From assembly GCA_938022295.1 (NCBI GenBank), contig CALIDR010000062.1, forward strand, positions 1 through 17,843: a stretch of DNA of 17,843 nt, read 5' to 3'. The DNA comes from an uncultured Burkholderiaceae bacterium (GTDB taxonomy: Bacteria > Pseudomonadota > Gammaproteobacteria > Burkholderiales > Burkholderiaceae_C). Position 1 is the stretch's first letter. The number at the start of each line of letters is the position of its first letter. Of the stretch, positions 9,372 through 15,973 are shown one piece after another. Made by a program: the position numbers and the translations under genes. The notes beneath the pieces were generated by a model, which saw only the letters and a program-made list of their open reading frames with translations, had not been told where the DNA came from and ran no database searches.

Positions 9372-10799
9372 TCAATCCCACCGGTGCACCGGCACCCCGT
9401 CGGCCTGGCGGTCGGCGTAGGCGCGCGTCAGCGCGGCGAGATCGCCGCCCGCGCGGTCGAGGCATTGCCGCTGCCACGCCGCCCCGGTGCGCCCGCTCGC
9501 CACGCGCGCCTCGACGATCGCGAGCCACCCGTCGGCGTCGCCGGCGTCCACACCCAGGCGCGCCAGGCCGTCGCGCGCGCGCCCGATCAGGCCGCCAAGC
9601 AGGAGATCGCGCACTTTGGAGCCCTCGGGTTCGAGCGCGGCGTCGAGCCCGTCGCGCGCGGCGGCGTAGAAGCGTCGGCGTAGCGTGTCGAACGGCAGCT
9701 GCGCCTCGGGTGGTGGGTCGGCGTGCGCGAGCTCGGCCGCCAGGCCGATCGCGAAGGCGAGGTTGGCCATCATGTCGGCCAGGCTCGGGCCGGCGGCCAT
9801 CGGCCGGTGCTCGATGCGCAGGTGCGGCGTGCCGTCGTCGTCGAACCCCACCAGCGCCCGGTTCCAGCGCCAGATCGTGCCGTTGTGCAGCCGCAGGTGC
9901 GGCAGCCGCGCCGGCGGCTCGCCGGCGTCGACCGGCAGCAGCGGCTCGAAGCGCTCGGCGTTCTCGCGGAACACCTCGGCGAGGGACCAGCCGACGTAGG
10001 CGCTGCCGAAAGTGACGCGTCCCATCACGTCGCCGCCGCCGAGCTCGCGGCTGCCGATGTTCAGCGCCTGCTCGAACAGCGGCACCCGCGTCTCCTGCCA
10101 CAGCCGGCGGCCGAACAGCAGCGGCGAGTTGGCCGCCACCGCCACCGTGAACGGCGAGATCCACAGCGCCGCGTTGTAGGCCCGCGCGGCGTCGTCGGCC
10201 GGCACCTGCAGGTGGACCTGGAACGACGTCGCCGCCGCTTCGAGCATCACGTCGCCGTGCTCGCAGTGCAGCCGCTCGCCGCCGGGAGCGTCGATGTCGA
10301 GCCGGTTCGGCCGCCCGTGGCGCTGGCGCAGCACCTGCGTGTTCAGTGCCCGGTAGCGGTCGCGGTCCGAGATGTTGGCCAGCGTCAGGTCGGCGTCGCG
10401 CACGGTGGGCAGGATGCCGATCGACACGACGCGCAGCCCGAGGTCGGCCGCGGTGCGCCGGCAGCGCGCCCACAGCGCGTCCAGGTCGTCGTGCAGACGG
10501 CGCAGTCCTTGGCCCGCGGCCGGCTGCGGCGGCACGTTGAGTTCGATGTTGAAGCGCCCGAGCTCGGTCACGACGTCGGCGCAGCCGAGCGCCTGCAGGA
10601 ACTCGGCGTTGCGCGGCGCCGGGCGGCCCTGGGCGTCGACGAGCCAGGCCTCGAGTTCGAGGCCTGCGACCGGCGCGCGGCGCGACAGCGCGCCGGCCTC
10701 GATCAGATCGTGCAGCGCCTGCGTCTCGGCGCGCAGGCAGCGCTCGAAGCGCTCGAAGTCGCGCTGCTCGAAGCGGATGCGGCCGATCTCCTGCCCCAT
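9372..10799 (-). CDS. GCS2-family glutamate-cysteine ligase-like enzyme
   Basis: Members of this fold (glutamine-synthetase-like) use ATP to join an amino group to the gamma-carboxylate of glutamate. The 475 residues start at ATG 10799 (MGQEIGRIRFEQRDFERFER); no strong ribosome site is seen. Diagnostic segments are GLELEAWLVD (46-55, acidic metal/ATP motif), ELGRFNIELN (79-88), EHGDVMLEAAATSFQVHLQV (180-199), a central NSPLLFGRRLWQETR and LRIEHRPMAAGPSLADMMAN. It is about 100 residues longer than YbdK-type members. The extra C-terminal part ends in YADRQADGVPVHRWD, a tail I associate with a long proteobacterial subgroup. Whether it makes gamma-glutamylcysteine or another amide cannot be told from sequence. 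It is a single gene, convergent with the redoxin gene. Confidence 0.85.
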   Translation of the reverse strand: MGQEIGRIRFEQRDFERFERCLRAETQALHDLIEAGALSRRAPVAGLELEAWLVDAQGRPAPRNAEFLQALGCADVVTELGRFNIELNVPPQPAAGQGLRRLHDDLDALWARCRRTAADLGLRVVSIGILPTVRDADLTLANISDRDRYRALNTQVLRQRHGRPNRLDIDAPGGERLHCEHGDVMLEAAATSFQVHLQVPADDAARAYNAALWISPFTVAVAANSPLLFGRRLWQETRVPLFEQALNIGSRELGGGDVMGRVTFGSAYVGWSLAEVFRENAERFEPLLPVDAGEPPARLPHLRLHNGTIWRWNRALVGFDDDGTPHLRIEHRPMAAGPSLADMMANLAFAIGLAAELAHADPPPEAQLPFDTLRRRFYAAARDGLDAALEPEGSKVRDLLLGGLIGRARDGLARLGVDAGDADGWLAIVEARVASGRTGAAWQRQCLDRAGGDLAALTRAYADRQADGVPVHRWD

Positions 10800-11172
10800 G
10801 GGGCCGATTGAAGACCCACCCCTGGCGGCGACGCTTGTCCTGCATCAATGCGCGGGCGACAGCTGCGGCAAACCCTCATCAGCAAACGCGGGGCTGCCCC
10901 TTGTCTTCCCGACCTCCGGAGCGCTGAACGCAGGCCGGCTTCAGACTGCTCCCATGTGTTCGCGTTCGATCGCATGGAAGCAGCGTCCGGCCACGGTCCG
11001 TTGGGTGAATTCGCCCCAGAGGGCGAAGGTCGGCCACGGCATGCGCGGTCGGCCTTGCAAGCCGATTCGTCATCAACCGGATCGGCGAGGAGGGCCCGTT
11101 CGGGCCGCAGATCAGCAGACCGTCATCCGCGCATCGGCGTGGCGCCCGGGGCGGTGTGTCCTACCGCCCGTT
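10800..11172. other. Non-coding stretch upstream of vapBC; candidate dispersed-repeat DNA
   Basis: No convincing gene lies here. The open frames (for example minus 11076-10879) have no ribosome site and no recognisable domain. The region holds several short secondary structures: TTCGCCC-CAGA-GGGCGAA (11010-11027) and GGCCCG-TT-CGGGCC (11093-11106). A 9-bp direct repeat CGGCCACGG occurs at 10988-10996 and 11031-11039. The stretch around 10880-10960 (GGGGCTGCCCC, CTTCCCGACC) resembles, from memory only, intergenic sequence found repeatedly in Burkholderiales. The promoter of the ligase gene should also lie at its left end, but I cannot place it. Confidence 0.4.
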
Positions 11173-11200
11173 GTATTACTATGCATCCCTTTGGTAATAC
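11173..11200. promoter_or_regulatory. Inverted repeat upstream of vapB, candidate autoregulatory operator
   Basis: GTATTAC (11173-11179) and GTAATAC (11194-11200) are perfect inverted copies with a 14-bp spacer. The arm centres are 21 bp apart, about two helical turns, so both would face the same side of DNA. It lies 14 bp upstream of the vapB ATG. VapBC complexes commonly repress their own promoter through such sites. The promoter probably overlaps it; TATTAC (11174-11179) or TACTAT (11177-11182) are possible -10 boxes, without a clear -35. Confidence 0.7.
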
Positions 11201-11214
11201 CTCGGGAGATCGCG

Positions 11215-11463
11215 ATGTCGACGACCCTGACCAGCAAGGGCCAGGTCACCATCCCCAAGCGGATACGCGATCAACTGCAACTCTTGCCCGGAGCGCCTGT
11301 GGAGTTCTCGGTGAACGCTGCCGGGGAGGTGGTCTTGCATCGGCCGCGACCAGCCAAGGACGCGCGTCGGCCGCCCCGGGACCGTTTCGACGCGGTGCGG
11401 GGCAGCGCAGATGTGCGCTGGCGAACGGATGAGCTGATGAAGCTGCTGCGCGCGGATGACTGA
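11215..11463 (+). CDS. vapB: AbrB/MazE-fold antitoxin of a VapBC pair
   Basis: DNA-binding antitoxin of 82 residues, starting at ATG 11215 behind GGGAG (11204-11208, 6 nt spacing). Residues 1-47 are a swapped-hairpin SpoVT/AbrB domain: STTLTSKGQVTIPKRIRDQL, then PGAPVEFSVNAAGEVVLHRP. The remainder is basic then acidic (RRPPRDRF, then TDELMKLLRADD), and should be the part that wraps the toxin. The stop and the toxin start share one base (TGATG at 11461-11465), so the two are translationally coupled with the antitoxin first, as in most VapBC loci. The pair should bind the inverted repeat just upstream. Base composition is less G+C-rich than that of neighbours. Confidence 0.9.
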   Translation: MSTTLTSKGQVTIPKRIRDQLQLLPGAPVEFSVNAAGEVVLHRPRPAKDARRPPRDRFDAVRGSADVRWRTDELMKLLRADD

Positions 11464-11861
11464 TGGTGCTGGTCGATACGAACGTGCTGGTGGATGTGCT
11501 ACAGGACGATCCCCAGTGGGCGAACTGGTCGATCGGTCAATTGCGCGCACAGGCCATCGTTCATCGGTTGGCCATCAACCCCATCATCTACGCCGAGATC
11601 TCCTTGTCGTTCTCGACCATCGAAGGGCTGGACCGTGCGGTGTCCACGCTCGAACTGGAACTGCGTGAGATTCCACGGCCAGCGCTGTTCTTGGCGGCGA
11701 AGGCCTTCGTCCAGTACCGAAGGCGCGGAGGCCGCAAGCCGCAGCCGCTACCCGACTTCTTCATCGGTGCGCATGCGGCGGTGGAAGGCTGGCCCTTGTT
11801 GACTCGGGATGCCAGCAGGTTCAGGACCTACTTCCCGACGCTGCAGGTGATCGCGCCCTAG
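11463..11861 (+). CDS. vapC: PIN-domain toxin, VapC-type ribonuclease
   Basis: The protein has 132 residues and is a single PIN domain. The four acidic active-site positions are present: Asp5 (LVDTNVLVD), Glu45 (IYAEIS), Asp98 (LPDFFIGAHA) and Asp116 (LTRDASRFRTYFP). It should therefore be an intact Mg2+-dependent RNase; family members cut tRNA or rRNA, but the target cannot be read from sequence. It starts at ATG 11463, overlapping the vapB stop codon by one base, with no separate strong ribosome site. A hand count of 11521-11580 gives 35 G+C of 60, against 45 of 60 at 12961-13020, suggesting acquisition from elsewhere. No terminator with a T-run follows. Confidence 0.93.
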   Translation: MVLVDTNVLVDVLQDDPQWANWSIGQLRAQAIVHRLAINPIIYAEISLSFSTIEGLDRAVSTLELELREIPRPALFLAAKAFVQYRRRGGRKPQPLPDFFIGAHAAVEGWPLLTRDASRFRTYFPTLQVIAP

Positions 11862-12124
11862 CGCCGAGGCGGCTCCGCAGCCTCAAGGGGCCGGCATGAG
11901 GGCAAAGGCCGTTTTCGGGTGCCGGGGCGACGAGCGGCAGCCCTAGATCCGGCAGTCGGCCGCTCGATTCCGCATCCAAGCTGCCGGTCTGCTTGGTGTT
12001 TCCGCCCACGAGGACGGTCACCTGGCGGGCGACGACGCTGCGCACCCGATCGAGCCGCCTTCGGCCGTTCCCCTTGAGCCGGAGGCCGCCGTCGACTTTC
12101 GGCCGGACCGAACGCGAAGGCGCC
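11862..12124. other. Non-coding spacer after vapC
   Basis: 263 bp with no supported gene. A minus-strand frame (12045-11821, GTG start) contains the string TVLVGGNTKQTGSLDAESSG, but it has no ribosome site, no matching domain over a useful length, and runs into vapC antisense. A short imperfect stem GAGGC/GCCTC follows the vapC stop codon (about 11865-11885) without a T-run. Together with 10800-11172 it brackets the toxin-antitoxin pair with DNA that looks unlike the surrounding genes. Confidence 0.4.
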
Positions 12125-12706
12125 TCAGCGCCCGAACGGCGCCACGCCGATCCACGCCGCGTGCAGCCAGAACGCGAACGCCGCCCAGGCGGCGACGCCG
12201 ACGACGGCCGCGATCGCGCTGCCGGCCAGCGTGCCGGCCGGGTAGACGGTGCCCGCGGCGCGGTCGCGCCCGCGCGCGGAGCGGAAGTCGAGCACGGCCC
12301 AGACGAGGAAGCTGCCGAACAGCACGACGTCGGCCAGCGTGCCGTTGGACAGCAGGTGCGCGAACGCCCAGACCTTGACGCCGAGCACCATCGGGTGGTG
12401 CAGCCGCGCCTTGAGGCCGTTGCGCGGCACGTAGGCGGCGGCGAGCAGCACGAACGCCACCAGCGTCAGCAGGCTGGCGACGTGGCGCATCGCCGTCGGC
12501 GGCGTCCACAGGAACACCGGCGCCTGGCGTGCCAGACCGTAGCCCCAGACGATCAGCACGAAGCCGGCGAGCGCGAGCAGCGAGTACGCGCCCTTCCACA
12601 CGCCTTCGCCGCGGCGCGCGATCGTCGCGCGGCGCCAGTCCTCGGCGAAGATGCGCACCGAGTGCACGCCGAGGAAGAGCACGAGGCCGACGATCAGGAT
12701 GCCCAT
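12125..12706 (-). CDS. NnrU-family integral membrane protein
   Basis: Multi-span membrane protein of 193 residues. The start at ATG 12706 gives MGILIVGLVLFLGVHSVRIF, the usual NnrU N-terminus, although no Shine-Dalgarno-like sequence precedes it. The frame extends upstream to 12859 without support. About five hydrophobic segments are seen (near 1-15, 40-58, 70-92, 115-135 and 155-185), with family blocks GVHSVRI, RHVASLLTLVAFVLLAAAYVP and LKARLHHPMVLGVKVWAFAHLL-SNG. The histidines in the HHPM block and first helix are typical. NnrU was named for a link to nitric-oxide/nitrite metabolism in Rhodobacter, and relatives include the heme-binding-like MAPEG/isoprenoid methyltransferase-type membrane folds. 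No denitrification genes are nearby, so the function here is open. Confidence 0.85.
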   Translation of the reverse strand: MGILIVGLVLFLGVHSVRIFAEDWRRATIARRGEGVWKGAYSLLALAGFVLIVWGYGLARQAPVFLWTPPTAMRHVASLLTLVAFVLLAAAYVPRNGLKARLHHPMVLGVKVWAFAHLLSNGTLADVVLFGSFLVWAVLDFRSARGRDRAAGTVYPAGTLAGSAIAAVVGVAAWAAFAFWLHAAWIGVAPFGR

Positions 12707-12813
12707 GGCGGTGGCTGGCGGTGGTGGCGGACGGCGGCGATTGTCTCCGCGCGCCCGGGGCGGCGCGGTGCCGCGGCTATCCTCGGCGCCCGACGATCCC
12801 GCCCGCCACGCCC

Positions 12814-13350
12814 GTGAACGCCACCGATCCCGCCGCCGACCCGACATCGCCCCCCGCACGGCGCCCGATCCGCTGGTGGTGGGAAGACTTCGTGCCCGGC
12901 ACGGTGCGCGAATTCGGCGGCGTCACCGTCACGCGCGAAGCCGTGATCGCGTTCGCGCGCGACTTCGACCCCCAGCCGTTCCGCCTCGACGACGCGGCGG
13001 CCGAGGCGTCGCTGTTCGGGCGGCTGGCGGCCAGCGGCTGGCACACCTGCGCGATCGCGATGCGCATGATGTGCGACGACTACCTGCTCGACTCGAGCAG
13101 CCTCGGCTCGCCGGGGCTGGACAGCCTGCGCTGGGTCAAGCCGGTCTACCCCGGCGACACGCTGCGCGGGCGGCTCGAGGTGCTCGAGGCGCGGCCGATG
13201 GCGAGCCGCCCCGACGTCGGCCTCGTGCGCAGCCAGTGGGTGGTGACGAACCAGCGCGGCGAGACGGTGCTGACGATGGAAGGCTGGGGGATGTTCCGCC
13301 GCCGTCCCGCCGGCGTCGTGCCGACGGGCGCGACGCTTCAGCGCACGTAG
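12814..13350 (+). CDS. MaoC-like hotdog-fold protein (putative dehydratase, catalytic His replaced)
   Basis: It has 178 residues from a GTG start at 12814 (MNATDPAADPTSPPARRPIR); no nearby ATG and no ribosome site, so the start is tentative. After a disordered 20-residue leader comes RWWWEDFVPGTV, then a MaoC-type hydratase motif: FARDFDPQPFRLDDAAAEASLFGRLAASGWHT. In (R)-specific enoyl hydratases the motif has a catalytic Asp and, five residues on, a His. Here Asp52 is present but residue 57 is Arg (codon CGC; CAC would be His). The C-terminal half has SLRWVKPVYPGDTLRGRLEVL and SQWVVTNQRGETVLTMEGWG, typical of the fold. It may be a non-catalytic or altered hydratase. Its 3' end overlaps the next convergent gene by 13 bp. 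Confidence 0.85.
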   Translation: MNATDPAADPTSPPARRPIRWWWEDFVPGTVREFGGVTVTREAVIAFARDFDPQPFRLDDAAAEASLFGRLAASGWHTCAIAMRMMCDDYLLDSSSLGSPGLDSLRWVKPVYPGDTLRGRLEVLEARPMASRPDVGLVRSQWVVTNQRGETVLTMEGWGMFRRRPAGVVPTGATLQRT

Positions 13351-14021
13351 AACACGCGCATCCCGAGCAGCGTGCCGCCGTCGGTCACGCGCACCGTCGC
13401 CTGCTGCGGCGTGAAGCCGCCGGGCAGCGGCGCCCGGCCGCTGACGCTGTGGTGGCTGCCGATCGACACCGGCACCGCCGGCAGCGTCACCGTCGACTCG
13501 CCGCCGCGCGCCGCCTGGCCGCTGACGACGAGCTGCAGCTGCCCGGTGAGCGGCCGCTCGCCGGGGCGCTCGCGCGTGAGCAGCACGTCGTAGGCGAGCT
13601 GGCCGTCGACGGCGCGCAGCCGCCCGGTGCGCACCGCGACCACGCCGCCGCGCGGGTCCGGCGGCAACGCGGCGACCAGCGTCGCGACGTCGGCGCGCAG
13701 CCCCTCGACGGTGCGCCGGCTGGCGGCGAGCTGGTCGGCGAGCGCCTGCCGCTGCGCGAGCGCGTCGGCGAGCTGGCTGCCGGTCTCGTCGAGCTCGCGC
13801 GCCAGCCGCACCCGCTCGGCCTCGGCGCGCTCGTAGGCCGCCTGCAGGCGCGCGCCGGCGTCCAGCGACAGCCGTGGCGGCAGGTGGCGTTCCTGCACGT
13901 AGACGACGCCCGCGGCGCCGGCGGCCACGCCGAGCAGCAGCAGCATGAGCCAGCGCGGCACGCCCACGCGCCGGCGGCGGCCGTAGCGGTCGAACGCCAC
14001 CGGTTTGAACTGTCCGAGCAT
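13338..14021 (-). CDS. Membrane-anchored coiled-coil protein of unknown function
   Basis: It has 227 residues, starting at ATG 14021 (MLGQFKPVAFDRYGRRRRVG). The domains in order are a basic cytoplasmic N-terminus (1-23), one membrane helix (about 24-42, WLMLLLLGVAAGAAGVVYV), a heptad-like coiled coil (about 57-115, AYERAEAERVRLARELDETG onward) and a beta-rich C-terminal domain (about 125-227) ending TDGGTLLGMRVFYVR. The layout resembles DUF6776-type proteins of beta- and gammaproteobacteria; that assignment is from memory and unproven. A GGAG lies upstream but rather far from the ATG. It is divergent from the aldo/keto reductase gene and its 3' end overlaps the MaoC-like gene. Confidence 0.8.
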   Translation of the reverse strand: MLGQFKPVAFDRYGRRRRVGVPRWLMLLLLGVAAGAAGVVYVQERHLPPRLSLDAGARLQAAYERAEAERVRLARELDETGSQLADALAQRQALADQLAASRRTVEGLRADVATLVAALPPDPRGGVVAVRTGRLRAVDGQLAYDVLLTRERPGERPLTGQLQLVVSGQAARGGESTVTLPAVPVSIGSHHSVSGRAPLPGGFTPQQATVRVTDGGTLLGMRVFYVR

Positions 14022-14126
14022 CGGAACCCGATCTCCACGTCGACAAAAGGGCGAGGGTACAACCCGCGACGGCTCAAAATGCAACACGATGCGTCCGACC
14101 CATCTGCGACGGCGGCCCGCGGCCCG

Positions 14127-15035
14127 ATGAAGCGGCGCACCTGGCTGGCGACGACGGCGGCCTGGGTGGCCGCTGCACCGACGCTCGCCATGCCGACCTC
14201 GCCCTGGCGCAAGCCGATCCCCGCCGGCGGCGAGCGGCTGCCGGTGGTCGGCATGGGCACCTGGCTGACGTTCGACGTCGACGACGACGCCCCGGCGCGC
14301 GAGCCGCAGCGGCGCGTGCTGCAGCGCTTCCTCGCCGCCGGCGGCGGGATGATCGATTCGTCGCCGATGTACGGCCGCGCCGAGCGCGTCATCGGCGACC
14401 TGCTCGCCGCGCTCGGCGTGCCGCCCGCCGACGGGCGCGTGTTCGCGGCGAGCAAGATCTGGACGCCGCTGGGCGCCGGCGGGCCGGCGCAGCTGGCCGA
14501 CAGCCTGCGCCTGTGGCGCCGGCCGCGGATGGACCTGATGCAGGTCCACAACCTGCTCGCCACCGCGCCGCACCTGGCCACGCTGCGCGCCGCGCGCGAG
14601 GACGGCCGCGTGCGCTACGTCGGCATCACGACGTCGCACGGCCGCCGCCACGACGAGGTCGAGCGGCTGCTGAAGGCCGAGCCGCTGGACTTCCTGCAGA
14701 TCACCTACAACCCGGCCGACCGCAGCGCCGAGCGGGTGATCGAGCTCGCCGCCGACCGCGGTGTGGCCGTCATCGTCAACCGCCCGTTCGACGGCGGCGC
14801 GGCGTTGCAGCGGCTCGCCGGGCGGCCGCTGCCGGCGTGGGTCGGGCCCGAGCTCGGCATCGCGACCTGGGCCGCGCTCGTGCTGGCGTGGGAGGTGTCG
14901 CACCCCGGCGTGACGTGCGCGATCCCGGCCACGACCGACCCGGCGCACATGGACGAGAACATGGCCACGCTGCGCGTGCCGCCGCCCACGCCGGCACAGC
15001 GGCGGCGGCTGGCGCAGGCGCTGGCCGAAGCGTGA
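14127..15035 (+). CDS. Aldo/keto reductase with a twin-arginine-type signal peptide
   Basis: The chosen start is ATG 14127, giving 302 residues with KRRTWLATTAAWVAAAPTLAMP, a Tat-like signal. ATG 14079 would add 16 residues; neither has a clear ribosome site. The frame is open far upstream but that part is antisense to the neighbouring gene. The TIM-barrel aldo/keto reductase tetrad is present: Asp77 and Tyr82 (MIDSSPMYGRAERVIGDLL), Lys110 (AASKIW) and His141 (MQVHNL). Later segments VRYVGITTSHGR, LDFLQITYNPADRSAE and GVTCAIPATTDPAHMDENM fit the family, the last being the NADPH-binding end. A Tat signal suggests folding with cofactor in the cytoplasm and export to the periplasm. The substrate is unknown. 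Confidence 0.88.
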   Translation: MKRRTWLATTAAWVAAAPTLAMPTSPWRKPIPAGGERLPVVGMGTWLTFDVDDDAPAREPQRRVLQRFLAAGGGMIDSSPMYGRAERVIGDLLAALGVPPADGRVFAASKIWTPLGAGGPAQLADSLRLWRRPRMDLMQVHNLLATAPHLATLRAAREDGRVRYVGITTSHGRRHDEVERLLKAEPLDFLQITYNPADRSAERVIELAADRGVAVIVNRPFDGGAALQRLAGRPLPAWVGPELGIATWAALVLAWEVSHPGVTCAIPATTDPAHMDENMATLRVPPPTPAQRRRLAQALAEA

Positions 15036-15144
15036 GCGCGTGCCGCCGGCGGCGCGATGCCGATCCGAGGCAAGATCGCGCACTCGCCCGCAGCCGAGAT
15101 CCACGGCCCGGCCCACCGCGAAGCGATCCCGCCACGAAGCCTCC

Positions 15145-15525
15145 ATGCCCAACCTCGCACCTGCACCGCCCTTGCCGACCACACGCCGCCGCGTCGCCGC
15201 TGCCGCGCTCGCCGCGGGCCTGCTCGCGCTCCACGCTTTCCCGTCGGCGCGCGCGGCCGACGACGACCCCCGCCGCTACGTCGAGTTCGTCACCGAGCCG
15301 ACGGGCAACTGCGTGCTGCGCAACGGCGTGCAGATCCAGGTCCGCAACACGCACCCGACGCGCAAGATCCGCGTCTGGCTCGACCGCTACCACATGAACG
15401 TCGGCACCGGCGACCGCTCGCGCTCGGAACTCGCGCCCGGCGCCGCCCCCGAGCCGCTGGGCTGCTCGCGCAGCCCCGACGGGCCGCAGGAGTGGCGCAT
15501 CGTGCGCGTGATCTTCGTCGACTGA
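15145..15525 (+). CDS. Small exported protein of unknown function
   Basis: It has 126 residues from ATG 15145 (MPNLAPAPPLPTTRRRVAAA). A signal peptide is clear: TTRRR, a hydrophobic run AAAALAAGLLALHAF, and a likely cut after SARA (residue 37). The mature part is about 89 residues with two cysteines, Cys56 (GNCVLRNG) and Cys107 (LGCSRS), which could form one disulfide. The rest alternates polar and hydrophobic residues (VQIQVRNTHPTRKIRVWLD, WRIVRVIFVD), which suggests a small beta-sandwich. I do not recognise the family. The frame extends upstream to 15040 without support. It converges on another exported protein gene 10 bp away. Confidence 0.72.
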   Translation: MPNLAPAPPLPTTRRRVAAAALAAGLLALHAFPSARAADDDPRRYVEFVTEPTGNCVLRNGVQIQVRNTHPTRKIRVWLDRYHMNVGTGDRSRSELAPGAAPEPLGCSRSPDGPQEWRIVRVIFVD

Positions 15526-15535
15526 GCGGCCGCGG

Positions 15536-15973
15536 TCAGAAACAGCCGGCGCCGTTCGGCATCACCCGGCAGCTCCACGAGAACCTCTCGGCGGCGCGCT
15601 TGGGCGAGCGGCGGTAGGTGGCGGTGGCCTCGGCGGCGATGGCGTCGGGCAGCGGCACCGCCAGCGGCGCGCCGCTCGTGTTGGTGTAGAAGTTCAGGAA
15701 GCACGCCGCGTCGGGGTCGGGGCACAGCCGCTCGGCCTGGCGCCGGTACGCCTCGCGGTCGCGCGCCTGGTCGGCCGGCACGATCACGAGCTGCACGATG
15801 CCCTGCCGGCCGGCGACCGGCCAGGCGTCGTCGGCCGCGGGCGTTGCGGTGGCGAGAGCGGCGAGCAGCGTGGCGCTGGCGGCTCTGGCCAGCGTGAGCG
15901 TGGCGCGGCGCGGCAGCCGCACGAGGCCGCCTCGGATCCGCTGCGCGACGGCAAGGCCGACGTGGGGCGACAT
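15536..15973 (-). CDS. Small exported four-cysteine protein of unknown function
   Basis: It has 145 residues from ATG 15973; a GTG at 15922 (VRLPRRATLTL) would give 128 residues and a more usual signal peptide length. The hydrophobic run LARAASATLLAALATATPAA (about 28-47) is followed by DDAWPVAG, a likely cleavage point. The mature part has four cysteines: 84 and 91 (LCPDPDAACFLNFYTNTSG), 135 and 144 (SWSCRVMPNGAGCF at the very C-terminus), enough for two disulfides. I do not recognise the family and assign no function. It converges on the preceding exported protein gene with a 10-bp gap and is divergent from the CBS-domain gene. Confidence 0.7.
   Translation of the reverse strand: MSPHVGLAVAQRIRGGLVRLPRRATLTLARAASATLLAALATATPAADDAWPVAGRQGIVQLVIVPADQARDREAYRRQAERLCPDPDAACFLNFYTNTSGAPLAVPLPDAIAAEATATYRRSPKRAAERFSWSCRVMPNGAGCF

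Noticed and set aside
10879..11076. Possible small ORF (65 codons, minus) in the spacer upstream of vapB
   Set aside because: No ribosome site, no recognisable domain, composition like the rest of the non-coding stretch.
11821..12045. Minus-strand frame with LVGGNTKQTGSLDA, briefly resembling haemagglutinin-type repeats
   Set aside because: The resemblance covers under 20 residues, no second repeat is present, there is no ribosome site, and the frame runs antisense into vapC.
12651..14126. Very long frame reading into the aldo/keto reductase from 12651
   Set aside because: The upstream part is antisense to the coiled-coil gene and out of frame with the MaoC-like gene; the Tat-type signal at 14127 marks the real start.
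15042..15053. GCCGCCGGCGGC palindrome after the aldo/keto reductase as a terminator
   Set aside because: Short, no T-run, and such palindromes are expected by chance at this G+C.
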